From: Sandaracinobacteroides saxicola
GTDB taxonomy: Bacteria; Pseudomonadota; Alphaproteobacteria; Sphingomonadales; Sphingomonadaceae
NCBI RefSeq assembly: GCF_014117445.1
Contig: NZ_CP059851.1
Coordinates: 992,001 to 1,056,000 of the forward strand
Length of the DNA stretch: 64,000 nt
Direction: 5' to 3'
Shown here: piece after piece, positions 26,208 through 35,593 of the stretch
How the letters are laid out: each line of letters starts with the position of its first letter
Position numbering within the stretch: the first letter of the stretch is position 1
Notes under the pieces: model-generated
What the model saw: the letters and a program-made list of their open reading frames with translations, nothing else
Database searches by the model: none
What the model was told of the DNA's origin: nothing
Made by a program: the position numbers and the translations under genes

Positions 26208-28313
26208 ATGATGGATTATATCTTGGTCGCGATTCTCTGCGGCGTCGCCGCGGTCGTTTATGGGATTGTCACGGCGCAGGTGGTGTTGAAGGCATCGCCG
26301 GGGAATGCGCGGATGCAGGAGATCGCGGCGGCGATCCAGGAGGGCGCGGGCGCCTATCTGCGCAAGCAATATGGCGCGATCGCGATTGTGGGCGTGGTGG
26401 CGCTGGTGATCGTGGCCTGGTTCTTTGGCCTCTATCCGGCGATCGGCTTCGTGCTGGGGGCGGTGCTGTCGGGCGCGACGGGGTTCATCGGCATGAATAT
26501 TTCGGTGCGGGCCAATGTGCGCACGGCCGAAGCGGCGCGGCAGGGGTTGCAGGCCGGGCTGACCATGGCGTTCCGCGCCGGGGCGGTGACGGGGATGCTG
26601 GTGGCGGGGTTGGCGCTGCTGGCGATCGCCGGCTATTACTGGGTGCTGACGAGCAGCATGGGACTGTCGCCGACCGACCGGATCGTGATCGACAGCCTGG
26701 TGTGCCTGGCGCTGGGCGCCTCCTTGATCTCCATCTTCGCACGGCTGGGCGGCGGCATCTTCACCAAGGCGGCCGACGTGGGCGCCGACCTGGTGGGCAA
26801 GGTGGAGGCCGGAATCCCCGAGGATGACCCCCGCAACCCGGCGGTGATCGCCGACAATGTGGGCGACAATGTGGGTGACTGCGCCGGGATGGCGGCCGAC
26901 CTGTTCGAGACCTATGTGGTGACCATCGGCGCCACCATGGTGCTGATCGCGCTGCTGGTGGGCGGCGCCTACCTTGGCCCGCTGATGACGCTGCCGCTGC
27001 TGGCGGGCGGGGTGTGCATCATCACGTCCATTCTGGGCACCTTCTTCGTCAAGCTGGGCGCGTCCAAGAACATCATGGGGGCGCTGTACAAGGGCTTCAT
27101 CGTGTCGGCGGTGGCGAGCGTGCCGGCGCTGTTCGTGGCGACGAAGCTGCTGTTCCCGGACATGGGGATGATCATCGGTGGCCAGGCGGCGGACGGGACG
27201 GGCGGGTTCACGGCGATGAACCTCTATGTCGCGATGCTGGTGGGGCTGGCGGTGACCGGCCTGATGGTGTGGATCACCGAATATTATACCGGCACCAATT
27301 ACCGCCCGGTGCAGTCCATCGCGGCGGCGAGCCAGACCGGGCATGGCACCAACATCATCCAGGGGCTGGCGATCAGCCTGGAATCGACGGCGCTGCCGAC
27401 GCTGGTGATCTGCGCCGGGATGATCGTGAGCTATCAGCTGGCGGGCGTGATCGGGATCGCGTTCGCGGCGACCTCGATGCTGGCGCTGGCTGGCATGGTG
27501 GTGGCGCTGGACGCCTATGGGCCGGTGACGGACAATGCCGGCGGGATTGCCGAGATGGCCGGGCTGGAGAGCGAGGTGCGGGAGCGCACCGACGCGCTGG
27601 ACGCGGTGGGCAACACGACGAAGGCGGTGACCAAGGGCTATGCCATCGGTTCGGCGGGACTGGCGGCGCTGGTGCTGTTCAACGCCTATACGACCGACCT
27701 GACGAAGTTCTTCAGCACCATCACGGTCGATTTCAGCCTGTCCAACCCCTATGTCATCGTCGGCCTGCTGCTGGGCGCGCTGCTGCCCTATATCTTCGGG
27801 GCGATGGGGATGACCGCGGTGGGGCGCGCCGCGGGCAGCGTGGTGACCGAGGTGCGGGAGCAGTTCCGCACCAATCCGGGGATCATGCTGGGCACGTCGA
27901 AGCCGGATTATGCGAAGACGGTGGGCCTGGTGACGCAGGCGGCGATCAAGGAGATGATCGTGCCGAGCCTGCTGCCGGTGCTGGCGCCGGTGGTGGTGTA
28001 TTTCGCCATCACCGCGGTGGCGGGGCAGGCGAACGGCTTTGCCGCGCTGGGCGCGCTGCTGATGGGTGTGATCGTCTCCGGTATTTTCGTGGCGATCTCC
28101 ATGACCAGCGGTGGCGGGGCGTGGGACAATGCCAAGAAATATATCGAGGATGGCCATTATGGCGGCAAGGGCAGCGAGGCGCACAAGGCCGCGGTGACCG
28201 GCGACACGGTGGGCGACCCGTACAAGGATACGGCGGGGCCGGCGGTGAATCCGATGATCAAGATCACGAATATCGTGGCGCTGCTGCTGCTGGCGGCGCT
28301 GGCGGCGGGCTGA
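26208..28313 (+). CDS. hppA: Membrane-bound proton-translocating pyrophosphatase
   Basis: A 701-residue membrane protein with about sixteen hydrophobic segments. Pyrophosphate-binding motifs are [11 protein letters not shown] and [44 protein letters not shown], and [11 protein letters not shown] complete the active site near the cytoplasmic face. [10 protein letters not shown] has Lys where K+-dependent enzymes carry Ala, so this is the K+-independent H+-pumping subtype by established subfamily rules. It couples PPi hydrolysis to proton export into the periplasm. A strong 13-bp hairpin follows the stop. Confidence 0.96.
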   Translation: MMDYILVAILCGVAAVVYGIVTAQVVLKASPGNARMQEIAAAIQEGAGAYLRKQYGAIAIVGVVALVIVAWFFGLYPAIGFVLGAVLSGATGFIGMNISVRANVRTAEAARQGLQAGLTMAFRAGAVTGMLVAGLALLAIAGYYWVLTSSMGLSPTDRIVIDSLVCLALGASLISIFARLGGGIFTKAADVGADLVGKVEAGIPEDDPRNPAVIADNVGDNVGDCAGMAADLFETYVVTIGATMVLIALLVGGAYLGPLMTLPLLAGGVCIITSILGTFFVKLGASKNIMGALYKGFIVSAVASVPALFVATKLLFPDMGMIIGGQAADGTGGFTAMNLYVAMLVGLAVTGLMVWITEYYTGTNYRPVQSIAAASQTGHGTNIIQGLAISLESTALPTLVICAGMIVSYQLAGVIGIAFAATSMLALAGMVVALDAYGPVTDNAGGIAEMAGLESEVRERTDALDAVGNTTKAVTKGYAIGSAGLAALVLFNAYTTDLTKFFSTITVDFSLSNPYVIVGLLLGALLPYIFGAMGMTAVGRAAGSVVTEVREQFRTNPGIMLGTSKPDYAKTVGLVTQAAIKEMIVPSLLPVLAPVVVYFAITAVAGQANGFAALGALLMGVIVSGIFVAISMTSGGGAWDNAKKYIEDGHYGGKGSEAHKAAVTGDTVGDPYKDTAGPAVNPMIKITNIVALLLLAALAAG

Positions 28314-28318
28314 GGTGG

Positions 28319-28347
28319 CTGCAAATAGCGCAAGGCGCTATTTGCAG
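28319..28347 (+). terminator. Perfect 13-bp hairpin after hppA
   Basis: CTGCAAATAGCGC (28319-28331) and GCGCTATTTGCAG (28335-28347) pair perfectly around AAG, five bases after the hppA stop. There is no T run directly behind it, so it may protect the 3' end or act with the terminator at 28408. It is also the leading hairpin of the composite repeat cassette, and its counterpart at 41704-41733 has compensatory substitutions. Confidence 0.65.
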
Positions 28348-28407
28348 ACTCACCGAAGTCCCTGGCCGGCGTGCGGGCGGCTCGTGGCCGCCCGACACGT
28401 CCGACAC

Positions 28408-28440
28408 GCGGGCTTTGCCCGCGCTCTTTTTTCTTCTTTC
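28408..28440 (+). terminator. Intrinsic terminator in cassette copy 1
   Basis: GCGGGC and GCCCGC pair around TTT (28408-28422), and GCTCTTTTTTCTTCTTTC follows. The T-rich tract directly after a GC stem is the layout of a rho-independent terminator for transcripts leaving hppA. Confidence 0.7.
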
Positions 28441-28543
28441 TTCTTTCTTCTTTCTTCTTTCGCTCTCTTCGCCTCGCCTGCCGCCCGAGTTCGCGCGGCT
28501 TGGCCGCGCAGGGGCGGTGGTTCGGGGTTGGTGCGGAGGCGCT

Positions 28544-28595
28544 GGCCCCCTCCGTCAGGCTTTGCCTGACACCTCCCCCGCAAGCGGGGGAGGGG
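28544..28595 (+). repeat. REP-like palindrome
   Basis: GGCCCCCTCCGTCAGGCTTT continues into GCCTGACACCTCCCCCGC and AAGCGGGGGAGGGG: a TCAGGC/GCCTGA hairpin followed by a CCTCCCCCGC/GCGGGGGAGG hairpin. Its closest relative in the window is at 41916-41967. Confidence 0.75.
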
Positions 28596-28973
28596 CTTTG
28601 GCGCTGGAGCCGATAGTGTGGGGCCCCGGGTCAAGCCCGGGGTGACGGGGCCCCGGGTCGAGCCCGGGGTGACGGGGGGGTGTTGGTTTGTTGCGGGTAG
28701 GAAATCTGGAAGGTTTTGCGCAAAAAGTGACAGCCTGAATCAAGGGGTTAGCGGTTTCGGGGCGTTTTGGGCGGGTCGCGCGGGGTGGCTGTGCATCGGA
28801 TGCTGACTCGATAATGCCAATATGGTTAGCAGATGATGTCGCGTTTGGCAAGCGGTTTGCGTGCGGTGTCGCCGGACCGGGCCCAGTGGACGTCAATCCG
28901 GCGTTGTCATTCCAGATTATTTCTCATGGCACGGCTGCTTGTCGGCATGGGGGTTGTTGATTAGTCTTGTGCA

Positions 28974-30461
28974 ATGGGGCGTTTGCTGGCGTTGGTCCTG
29001 TTCTTGTGGGTGTCGGCGGGGCCGGTGCAGGCGCGCTGGCTGGTGGCGGAGACGGCCCATTTCCGCATTTACAGCGAGACCAGCGAGGCGCGCCTGCGGG
29101 TTCAGGCGGATGAACTGGAGGATTTTCACGCGCTGCTGGTGCTGGTGACCGGGCGGGAAACGCCGCCGCAGGCGCCGAAACTGGACATCTACATGGTCGG
29201 CGGACGCAGCGGATTGCGGATCATCGATCCTGATGCCAGCCCCGACACACTGGGATTCTATCGCCCAACCGACGCCGGGATCATCGCAGTGGGGTTGCGC
29301 AATGGCGTGGGCGACAGCGACTGGATGTCCGGACGCGAAGTGTTGCTGCATGAATATGCCCATCATTTCATGTTCGCCAACAGTGCATTGGCGATGCCGA
29401 AATGGTATGTGGAGGGTTTTGCCGAATATATGGCGACGGCGCGTTTCTGGCCGGAGAAGATCGAATATGGGTTGGCGAACACGTCGCGTGCCTATTCGCT
29501 GGGCAATGAGCTGGCGTTACCGATGGAAGCACTGTTGCGCGGCGATGTGCGAGCCGGTGCGCGGGGGGTTTTCTATGCGCAGAGCTGGATGTTGACGCAT
29601 TACCTGTTCCGGACGCCGGGGATGACGGAGAAGCTGCGGGATTATCTGCGTCGGCTGGCGCAGGGCGAGGACGCGGTGACCGCGTTCCAGGCGGCGGTGG
29701 ATCCCGATCTCAAGGGCTTTGCGCGGAAGGTGGAGCGATACTGGCAGGACGGGAAAATCCCGTTTGTGCGGATGACGCGCAAGCCGCGCCCGCCGGCGGC
29801 GGTGACCGTGACGGCGCTGCCGCCGCCGGCGGATGACATGCTGCTGCCGTTGGTGTCCCTGCAGTTGCCGCAGAGCAAGGAGACGGATGCCGCCAACCTG
29901 GCGCGGCTGCGGGCCGCGGCTGCGAAGTTTCCGGGGGATGCCTGGGCGGCGCGGGTGCTGGCGGTCGGCACCGCGGCGGGCGGTGAGGATGCGGTGGCGG
30001 CACCGTTGCTGGATGCGCAACTGACATTGACGCCGGATGATCCCTGGCTGCTGCGCTGGCGGGCGGCGATGTTCCGTGCCAACCGCCCGGATGCCTCGGC
30101 GGCGGCGGTCAGGCTGGCGCGGACGCTGCTGGTGCGGGCATTCAAGGCTGCACCGAACGACTGGCAGGTGCTGTCGGCCTATGCCGCGACCTTCCAGGGA
30201 CTGAATGTGCCCAAGAGCGTGGTGGATGTGCTGGACACGGCGAACCTGCTGGCCCCGCAGGCACCGGGGCTGGCATTCCGCGCGGGCCTGGTGCTGGCCC
30301 ACGCCGGGCGGCATGAGGATGCGGCGCGGGCCCTGGGGCCCTTGGTGAACAACCCGCACCGCGAGGCGCCCGAATGGATGCTGCGGCTGATGGCGGCGCT
30401 GCGGACGAAGGACGACGCCGCGGTGAAGGCGGCGATCGCCGCGGGGGGCGAGCGCCGGTGA
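28974..30461 (+). CDS. Secreted peptidase-MA-like protein with TPR-type C terminus
   Basis: A 495-residue protein with a signal peptide (MGRLLALVLFLWVSAGPVQA) and a gluzincin-type zinc site: VLLHEYAHHFMFANS, where HEYAH is H-E-x-x-H, followed by WYVEGFAEYMAT, whose Glu is the likely third ligand. The front part (WLVAETAHFRIYSETSEARLRVQADELEDFHALL) matches the DUF1570/peptidase MA lead-in. The last 200 residues are helical repeats resembling TPR. It probably works in the periplasm; the substrate is unknown. It follows the composite repeat and has no close partner. Confidence 0.85.
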   Translation: MGRLLALVLFLWVSAGPVQARWLVAETAHFRIYSETSEARLRVQADELEDFHALLVLVTGRETPPQAPKLDIYMVGGRSGLRIIDPDASPDTLGFYRPTDAGIIAVGLRNGVGDSDWMSGREVLLHEYAHHFMFANSALAMPKWYVEGFAEYMATARFWPEKIEYGLANTSRAYSLGNELALPMEALLRGDVRAGARGVFYAQSWMLTHYLFRTPGMTEKLRDYLRRLAQGEDAVTAFQAAVDPDLKGFARKVERYWQDGKIPFVRMTRKPRPPAAVTVTALPPPADDMLLPLVSLQLPQSKETDAANLARLRAAAAKFPGDAWAARVLAVGTAAGGEDAVAAPLLDAQLTLTPDDPWLLRWRAAMFRANRPDASAAAVRLARTLLVRAFKAAPNDWQVLSAYAATFQGLNVPKSVVDVLDTANLLAPQAPGLAFRAGLVLAHAGRHEDAARALGPLVNNPHREAPEWMLRLMAALRTKDDAAVKAAIAAGGERR

Positions 30462-30539
30462 ACATCGACCGGATGTTTGATGCCAGGATCTGATGGGGGA
30501 TTGTTCACGGGCGAGTGAAGGGATGCGCCATGGGCCTGT

Positions 30540-30974
30540 TTAGGTGGCGGCGCGGTGGGTGAGGGCTTCGGTGGCGAGCATGACCGTGCGGGGGATGGGT
30601 TGTTCGCCGGAGAGATAGTAGGCGACGGTGCGGCGAGACAGGCCCAGGGCTTCGGCGGCGCGGTCGAGCGTGAGGCTGGATTCGGTCATCCATTGGCGGA
30701 AGACGCTGGCCGACGTGATGGCGCCGCGCTGCTCGTCCGCCCAGCGGCGAAGCTGCGCGGCCCCGAAATCCGGGCCGGCGGGCCATTCGAGCGACCAGCC
30801 GTCTTCGCTGAGCGTGACGGCAGCGAAGCTGGCGGGATCGGCGAGGGGGGCAAGGCCGGGATGTGCGGCGATGACCGGGCCGAGGCTCACGGCAGCGGTC
30901 AGTCCGTCATCCCAACCCAGCATGAGCGACTGGGGACCGGTGACGGCGACGGCGGTGAGCTTGCCGAGGGTCAT
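30540..30974 (-). CDS. DUF2442 domain protein with C-terminal HTH
   Basis: A 144-residue protein. The first 75 residues fit DUF2442 (SLMLGWDDGLTAAVSLGPVIAAHPGLAPLADP, then LSEDGWSLEWPAGPDF), and the remainder is a helix-turn-helix (SLTLDRAAEALGLSRRTVAYYLSGEQPIPRTV). DUF2442 and DUF4160 genes typically form two-gene units that behave like toxin-antitoxin modules; the HTH would make this the autoregulator. Its ATG overlaps the stop of the DUF4160 gene by four bases. Confidence 0.85.
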   Translation of the reverse strand: MTLGKLTAVAVTGPQSLMLGWDDGLTAAVSLGPVIAAHPGLAPLADPASFAAVTLSEDGWSLEWPAGPDFGAAQLRRWADEQRGAITSASVFRQWMTESSLTLDRAAEALGLSRRTVAYYLSGEQPIPRTVMLATEALTHRAAT

Positions 30975-31237
30975 GCACTGTCTCCGCTGTAGAGCTGCCA
31001 GCGCTGCATCAGCAGCGCCTGATTTTCCTGTGCCCAGGCCATGGGTTCCCGCAGGTCGAGCTTTCCTGAAAGCATCATGACGTCCCGCGTGTCGATGCGA
31101 ACCTTGGCGGCGCCCTTCCGGCCGAGGATGTGGAAATGCGGCGGAGTGTGATCGGCGAAGAACAGCCGATGTCGTAGTTTCCGAAACGCATCAGGCGGGG
31201 CATGATTGTTGACAGTGCAAAGGTTGCACTCGATCAA
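30971..31237 (-). CDS. DUF4160 family protein, possibly frameshifted near its N terminus
   Basis: An 88-codon frame whose core RLFFADHTPPHFHILGRKGAAKVRI is the DUF4160 signature (PPHFH). The frame as read starts at a TTG overlapping the tesB stop, with an unconvincing leader. In the neighbouring frame, ATG at 31201-31203 begins MPRLMRFGNYD, which looks like the real family N terminus and would join the core after a single-base shift around 31160-31185. So the gene may be frameshifted, or the sequence may contain an indel. It is paired with the DUF2442/HTH gene. Confidence 0.7.
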   Translation of the reverse strand: MIECNLCTVNNHAPPDAFRKLRHRLFFADHTPPHFHILGRKGAAKVRIDTRDVMMLSGKLDLREPMAWAQENQALLMQRWQLYSGDSA

Positions 31238-32097
31238 CCCCGGTAGCGCATCAGGCCTTCCTGGGCGACGGTGGCGAGGAGGGTGCCTTCGCGGGTGAAC
31301 ACATGGGCGAGGTTGAAGCCGCGGGCGTGGGCGGCGACGGGGCTGGTCTGGGCGTAGAGCAGCCAGCCGTCGAGCGTGACCGGGCGGTGGAACCAGATGC
31401 TGTGGTCGAGGCTGGCGGTCTGGAATCGGGGGTCGGTCCAGTCGAGGCCATGCGGCAGGGTGCAGGTGTCGAGCAGCGTCATGTCGGTGGCATAGGCGAA
31501 GACACAGGCGTGGAGGGCAGGATCATCGGGGAGGTCGCCGTCGGCCCGGAACCAGTTCTGCTGCACCGGCGGCAGCTTTTCGACGACGCCCCATTGGCCG
31601 GGTTGCAGCGGGCGGAATTCGATGGGGCGGTCGCGGTTGTCCCAGGTGGTGCGCCAGGGTTCGGGGATGAGGTGGCGGTCCCGCGCGTGGAGCTGGGCGT
31701 GGTTCATCAGACCCTCCGGGCCGGCGACGGCGGGTATGGGGTCGGCATGCTCATGCCCGGGTTCGAGGCGGGCGAAGCTGCCGGTGAGCGAGAAGATGGT
31801 GCGGCCGTGCTGGATGGCGCTGACCCGCCGGGTGGTGAAGCTGGCGCCGTCACGCTCGCGCTCCACCCGGTAGAGGATGGGGATGTTGGGTTCGCCGGGG
31901 CGGATGAAATAGCTGTGCAGCGAGTGGACGGGGCGGTCGGCCGGCACGGTGCGCTGCGCCGCGGCGAGGGCCTGGGCCACGACCTGGCCGCCATAGACGC
32001 GAATCCAGCCCTCGTCTCCGTTGCGGCCGCGGTAGAGGTCGACTTCGAGCTCCTCGACATCGAGGAGGGTGAGGAGGCGGGCGAGGGCGGTGGGCAT
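31234..32097 (-). CDS. tesB: Acyl-CoA thioesterase II
   Basis: A 287-residue double-hotdog thioesterase that hydrolyses medium- and long-chain acyl-CoA. The first hotdog shows VYGGQVVAQALAAAQRTV and SLHSYFIRPGEPNIPILYRVERERDG; the second contains DMTLLDTCTLPHG, ASLDHSIWFHRPVTLDGWLLY with the catalytic Asp, and the closing GTLLATVAQEGLMR with Thr/Gln residues of the active site. Length and order match E. coli TesB. The stop overlaps the start of the DUF4160 reading frame. Confidence 0.95.
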   Translation of the reverse strand: MPTALARLLTLLDVEELEVDLYRGRNGDEGWIRVYGGQVVAQALAAAQRTVPADRPVHSLHSYFIRPGEPNIPILYRVERERDGASFTTRRVSAIQHGRTIFSLTGSFARLEPGHEHADPIPAVAGPEGLMNHAQLHARDRHLIPEPWRTTWDNRDRPIEFRPLQPGQWGVVEKLPPVQQNWFRADGDLPDDPALHACVFAYATDMTLLDTCTLPHGLDWTDPRFQTASLDHSIWFHRPVTLDGWLLYAQTSPVAAHARGFNLAHVFTREGTLLATVAQEGLMRYRG

Positions 32098-32171
32098 CGG
32101 CGGCGATTAACAAGGTGGGTTGCGGAAGGGAAGCCGCGCGGGGCATTGGGGAGCGGCATTGGGGGGACCGC

Positions 32172-32729
32172 ATGATCGAGGCGCTGCTGATATCGACGGG
32201 AACGGTGGCGCTGGCGGAGATGGGGGACAAGACGCAGCTGCTCGCCGTGCTGCTGGCGGCGCGGTTCCAGCGGCCCTGGCCGGTGATCGCGGGGATTTTC
32301 GTGGCGACGGTGGCGAACCATGCACTGGCCGCGCTGCTGGGGACGCTGGTGGCCGGCTGGCTGACCGACGAGGTGTTGCGCTGGGCGGTGGGGCTGGGGT
32401 TCCTGGCGACGGCGGTGTGGGCGCTGATCCCGGACAAGGATGAGGGGATGCCGAAGGCCGGAGCCGGGCTGGGCGCGTTCGCGGCGACGGTGGTGGCCTT
32501 CTTCATCCTGGAGATGGGGGACAAGACGCAGATCGCGACGGTGGCGCTGGCGGCGCGGTTCGAGGCGCCGGTCATGGTGACGCTGGGGACGACGCTGGGG
32601 ATGCTGCTGGCCAATGTGCCGGCGGTGATCTTTGCCGAGAAGCTGCTGAAGGTGATCCCGCTGAGGGCGATGCGGCTGGCGGCGGCGGCGGTGTTCGCGG
32701 TGCTGGGGGTATTTACATTGCTGCGCTGA
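32172..32729 (+). CDS. TMEM165/GDT1 family transporter (probable Mn2+ exporter)
   Basis: A 185-residue membrane protein with six hydrophobic segments arranged as two repeats, each carrying the family signature: AEMGDKTQLLAVLLAARF and LEMGDKTQIATVALAARF. The paired E-x-G-D-K-T motifs form the cation pathway. Bacterial homologues such as MneA export manganese; others move calcium. ATG 32172 follows a GGGGGGACC ribosome binding site and is preferred to the earlier start at 32115. No manganese riboswitch was seen upstream. Confidence 0.9.
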   Translation: MIEALLISTGTVALAEMGDKTQLLAVLLAARFQRPWPVIAGIFVATVANHALAALLGTLVAGWLTDEVLRWAVGLGFLATAVWALIPDKDEGMPKAGAGLGAFAATVVAFFILEMGDKTQIATVALAARFEAPVMVTLGTTLGMLLANVPAVIFAEKLLKVIPLRAMRLAAAAVFAVLGVFTLLR

Positions 32730-32742
32730 ACATGGCGGTGCT

Positions 32743-32808
32743 GGCCCGCTCCTCCACCCGACCACCCGACGTCAGTATTCTATGGGTGGTCGGGTGGGGG
32801 AGCGGGCC
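32743..32808 (+). terminator. Long 25-bp hairpin between the exporter gene and petA
   Basis: The arms 32743-32767 (GGCCCGCTCCTCCACCCGAC onward) and 32784-32808 pair over 25 positions with a single G-T wobble, leaving a 16-base loop containing GACGTCAGTATTCTAT. No T tract follows. It could end the upstream transcript, store 3'-end protection, or be an arm of a mobile palindrome. Confidence 0.6.
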
Positions 32809-32914
32809 GGTACCGACTCCGGCGTTAGCCGCGCAACAACAACCGTGACAGTTTGCCCATTGCGGAATCCGCGGGCGCGCGGCTAAAGCGCGGCATCAAC
32901 TTAGGGCTTTTTGC

Positions 32915-33463
32915 ATGGCTGATACCGCAGACGTGACCGAAGATGGCGTTCGGCGCCGGGATTTCATCTATGTGGCGACGGGGGCGTTCGGGGCCGTGGG
33001 CGCCGCGGCGGTGGTGTGGCCGCTGGTGAACCAGATGAACCCCAGCGCCGATGTGCGCGCGATGGCGACGACCGAGGTGGATATCTCGGGCATCGCGGCG
33101 GGCCAGGCGATCAAGGCGGTGTGGCAGGGAAAACCCGTGTTCCTGCGCCAGCTGACGCCGGCCGAGATCGCGACGGCGAACAAGGTGGCGGTGAGCGAGC
33201 TGCGCGACCCGCAGACGCTCGCCGAGCGGACGAAGCCGGGCAAGGAACAGTGGCTGATCACGCTGGGGGTGTGCACGCACCTGGGTTGCGTGCCGCTGGG
33301 GGCCGCGGAGGGCGAGAACAAGGGCGACTATGGCGGCTATTTCTGCCCGTGCCACGGCAGCCATTATGATACGGCGGCGCGCATCCGCAAGGGGCCGGCG
33401 CCGAAGAACCTGGAGGTCCCGCCGTTGACCTTCAAGACTGACACTCTGGTCGAGATCGGATGA
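32915..33463 (+). CDS. petA: Ubiquinol-cytochrome c reductase Rieske iron-sulfur subunit
   Basis: A 182-residue subunit of the bc1 complex. Its N-terminal membrane anchor contains [26 protein letters not shown], with the double-arginine-like RRRDF used for Tat export of Rieske proteins. The 2Fe-2S cluster is bound by [10 protein letters not shown] and CPCHGSHYD. It carries electrons from quinol to cytochrome c1 in the periplasm. First gene of petABC; cytochrome b begins four bases after its stop. Confidence 0.97.
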   Translation: MADTADVTEDGVRRRDFIYVATGAFGAVGAAAVVWPLVNQMNPSADVRAMATTEVDISGIAAGQAIKAVWQGKPVFLRQLTPAEIATANKVAVSELRDPQTLAERTKPGKEQWLITLGVCTHLGCVPLGAAEGENKGDYGGYFCPCHGSHYDTAARIRKGPAPKNLEVPPLTFKTDTLVEIG

Positions 33464-33467
33464 GGCG

Positions 33468-34769
33468 ATGAGCTTTCCCTGGGCCAAACATTATGAACCG
33501 ACGCATCCGCTGATGCAGTATATCGACAGCCGGCTGCCCTTGCCGCGGCTGGTGTACAATGCGGTGGGCGCCGGTTACCCGGTGCCGCGCAACATCAACT
33601 GGATGTATAATTTCGGCGTGCTGGCGGGCGTGGCGCTGATGATCCAGATCATCACCGGCGTGGTGCTGGCGATGCATTATGCCGCCGATTCGACGGTGGC
33701 GTTCGACAGTGTCGAACATATCATGCGCGACGTGAATTCGGGCTGGCTGCTGCGCTATGTCCACATGAACGGCGCCAGCTTCTTCTTCATCGTGGTGTAT
33801 CTGCACATTTTCCGCGGGTTGTACTACGGCAGCTACAAGGCGCCGCGCGAAGTGGTGTGGATGCTGGGCGTGGTGATCCTGCTGCTGATGATGGCGACGG
33901 CCTTCATGGGCTATGTGCTGGTCTGGGGGCAGATGAGCTTCTGGGGCGCGGCGGTGATCACCAACCTGTTCAGCGCCATCCCGCTGGTGGGCGATGCCAT
34001 CCACACCTGGCTGCTGGGGGGCTTCACGCCGGACAATGCGACGCTGAACCGCTTTTTCAGCCTGCACTTCCTTCTGCCCTTCGTGATCCTGGGGGTGGTG
34101 ATCCTGAAAATCTGGGCGCTGCACATTCCGGGCTCGACCAACCCGACCGGGGTGGACGTGCAGGGGCCGGCGGACACGCTGCCGTTCCACCCCTATTTCA
34201 CGGCGAAGGATTTCTTCGGGCTGTGCATCTATCTGCTGATCTTCAGCGTGGTGGTGTTCTTCCTGCCGAACGCGCTGGGGCATCCGGACAATTACATTCC
34301 GGCGAATCCGCTGTCGACGCCGACGCATATCGTGCCGGAATGGTATTTCTGGCCCTTCTATGCGATCCTGCGGGCGTTCACGATCGACGTGCTGTTCATT
34401 CCCGCCAAGCTGATGGGTGTGCTGGCGATGTTCGCCTCGATCATCCTGCTGCTGTTCCTGCCGTGGCTGGACACCAGCCGGGTGAAGTCCACCGCCTATC
34501 GCCCGATGTACCGGATCTGGTTCTGGGTGCTGTGCGTCGATGTGGTGATCCTGGCCTGGGTGGGCGGGGCACCGGCGGAAGAGCCCTATGTGCGGATCAG
34601 CCAGCTCGCGTCGGCCTATTATTTCGCGCATTTCCTGATCATCCTGCCGATCGTCTCGGCGATCGAGCGGCCTTTGCCGCTGCCGAACAGCATCGCGAAG
34701 GCCGTGCTGTCGAAAGGGAAGCGCAAGGATGTGATGGCCGCGGGCGCGGTGCCGGCACCGGCGGAATAA
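33468..34769 (+). CDS. petB: Cytochrome b of the bc1 complex
   Basis: A 433-residue membrane protein with eight predicted helices. Haem-ligand His pairs are visible in [12 protein letters not shown] and [12 protein letters not shown] (first pair positions) and in [10 protein letters not shown] and [13 protein letters not shown] (second). The quinol-site motif PEWYF occurs in [18 protein letters not shown], as expected. It forms the Q-cycle core with PetA and PetC. Confidence 0.97.
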   Translation: MSFPWAKHYEPTHPLMQYIDSRLPLPRLVYNAVGAGYPVPRNINWMYNFGVLAGVALMIQIITGVVLAMHYAADSTVAFDSVEHIMRDVNSGWLLRYVHMNGASFFFIVVYLHIFRGLYYGSYKAPREVVWMLGVVILLLMMATAFMGYVLVWGQMSFWGAAVITNLFSAIPLVGDAIHTWLLGGFTPDNATLNRFFSLHFLLPFVILGVVILKIWALHIPGSTNPTGVDVQGPADTLPFHPYFTAKDFFGLCIYLLIFSVVVFFLPNALGHPDNYIPANPLSTPTHIVPEWYFWPFYAILRAFTIDVLFIPAKLMGVLAMFASIILLLFLPWLDTSRVKSTAYRPMYRIWFWVLCVDVVILAWVGGAPAEEPYVRISQLASAYYFAHFLIILPIVSAIERPLPLPNSIAKAVLSKGKRKDVMAAGAVPAPAE

Positions 34770-34779
34770 GGAGCACGTG

Positions 34780-35583
34780 ATGGTTCGTCTTGTTGGCTTT
34801 GCCGCCGGCCTGTTTTTCGTTGTCGTGCTGCTGGTGTCGGCGCTGTTGCCGCGCGAGGCGCCGACGCCGGACATGGCGAAGCAGCTGCACAAATATCCGC
34901 ATGAGATCAGCTGGCATCAGGATGGGCCGTTCGGCACGTTCGACCGGGCGCAGCTGCAACGCGGCTTCCAGGTGTACAAGGAAGTCTGCTCGGCCTGCCA
35001 TGGCATCAAGCGGGTGGCGTTCCGCAACTTGCAGGACATCGGCTTTTCCGAGGCCGAGGTGAAGGCGATCGCCAAGGGTTATGAGGTGGACACGCTGGAC
35101 CCAGCGACCGGTGAACCGGCGAAACGGCCGGCGATCCCGTCCGACCGCTTCCCGCCGCCCTTCCCCAACGAGATCGCGGCGCGGGCGGCGAACAACAATG
35201 CCTATCCGCCCGACCTGTCGCTGATCGTGAAGGCGCGGCACGACGGGCTGGATTACCTGCATTCGCTGACCACCGGCTATGGCAAGGAGCCGCCGAAGGG
35301 TTGGGCGGTGCCGGAGGGGTTGTACTACAACCCTTACTTCCACAGCGTGAACATCGCCATGCCGCCGCCGCTGGTGGCGGATGACCAGGTGACCTATGCC
35401 GACGGCACCAAGGCGACCATCGACCAAATGAGCCGCGACGTGTCGGCCTTCCTGCACTGGGCCGCGGAGCCGGAGCTGGAGCGGCGCAAGCAGGCGGGGG
35501 TGATCACGATCGTCTTCCTGAGCATCCTGTCGCTGCTCGCCTTCCTGACCTATCGACGGGTGTGGGCAGGCACGGCTCACTAA
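34780..35583 (+). CDS. petC: Cytochrome c1
   Basis: A 267-residue protein with an N-terminal signal/anchor (VRLVGFAAGLFFVVVLLVSALL), the haem attachment site VCSACHGIKRV, and a C-terminal membrane helix (AGVITIVFLSILSLLAFLTYRRVWA). The distal Met ligand is probably in the NIAMPPPL segment. ATG 34780 is preferred over the GTG at 34777 because AAGGAG lies at a suitable distance. It completes the petABC operon and is followed eleven bases later by mtnP. Confidence 0.95.
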   Translation: MVRLVGFAAGLFFVVVLLVSALLPREAPTPDMAKQLHKYPHEISWHQDGPFGTFDRAQLQRGFQVYKEVCSACHGIKRVAFRNLQDIGFSEAEVKAIAKGYEVDTLDPATGEPAKRPAIPSDRFPPPFPNEIAARAANNNAYPPDLSLIVKARHDGLDYLHSLTTGYGKEPPKGWAVPEGLYYNPYFHSVNIAMPPPLVADDQVTYADGTKATIDQMSRDVSAFLHWAAEPELERRKQAGVITIVFLSILSLLAFLTYRRVWAGTAH

Positions 35584-35593
35584 GCCGCCGGTC

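Larger units (their letters stand above)
28319..28860 (+). repeat. Composite multi-hairpin cassette, copy 1 (fills the 660-bp gene-free gap)
   Basis: The gap 28314-28973 contains no supported gene. In order it holds: the hairpin at 28319; CCGGCGTGCGGGCGGC with its inverted partner; CGTCCGAC; a GCGGGC-TTT-GCCCGC hairpin with a long pyrimidine tract (CTT repeats to about 28470); GCGCGGCTTGGCCGCGC; a REP-like palindrome (28544-28595); two tandem copies of a CCCCGGGTC...GCCCGGGGTGAC palindrome (28620-28678); and a well conserved stretch 28682-28780 ending near AATGCCAATATGGTTA. The same order recurs at 41704-42208. Confidence 0.75.

Noticed and set aside
25113-28184. A 1023-codon open frame opposite thiL and hppA
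   Set aside because: Composition is that of an antisense shadow in GC-rich DNA and the plus strand carries unmistakable hppA motifs.
28424-28470. CTT-repeat tract taken as a possible microsatellite or CRISPR-like array
   Set aside because: It is the pyrimidine tail of an intrinsic terminator; no regular repeat-spacer pattern exists anywhere in the window.
28555-28896. Minus-strand frame in cassette 1 sharing NPLIQAVTFC with a frame in cassette 2
   Set aside because: A one-base length difference changes the frame between the copies, so conservation is of nucleotides and not of protein.
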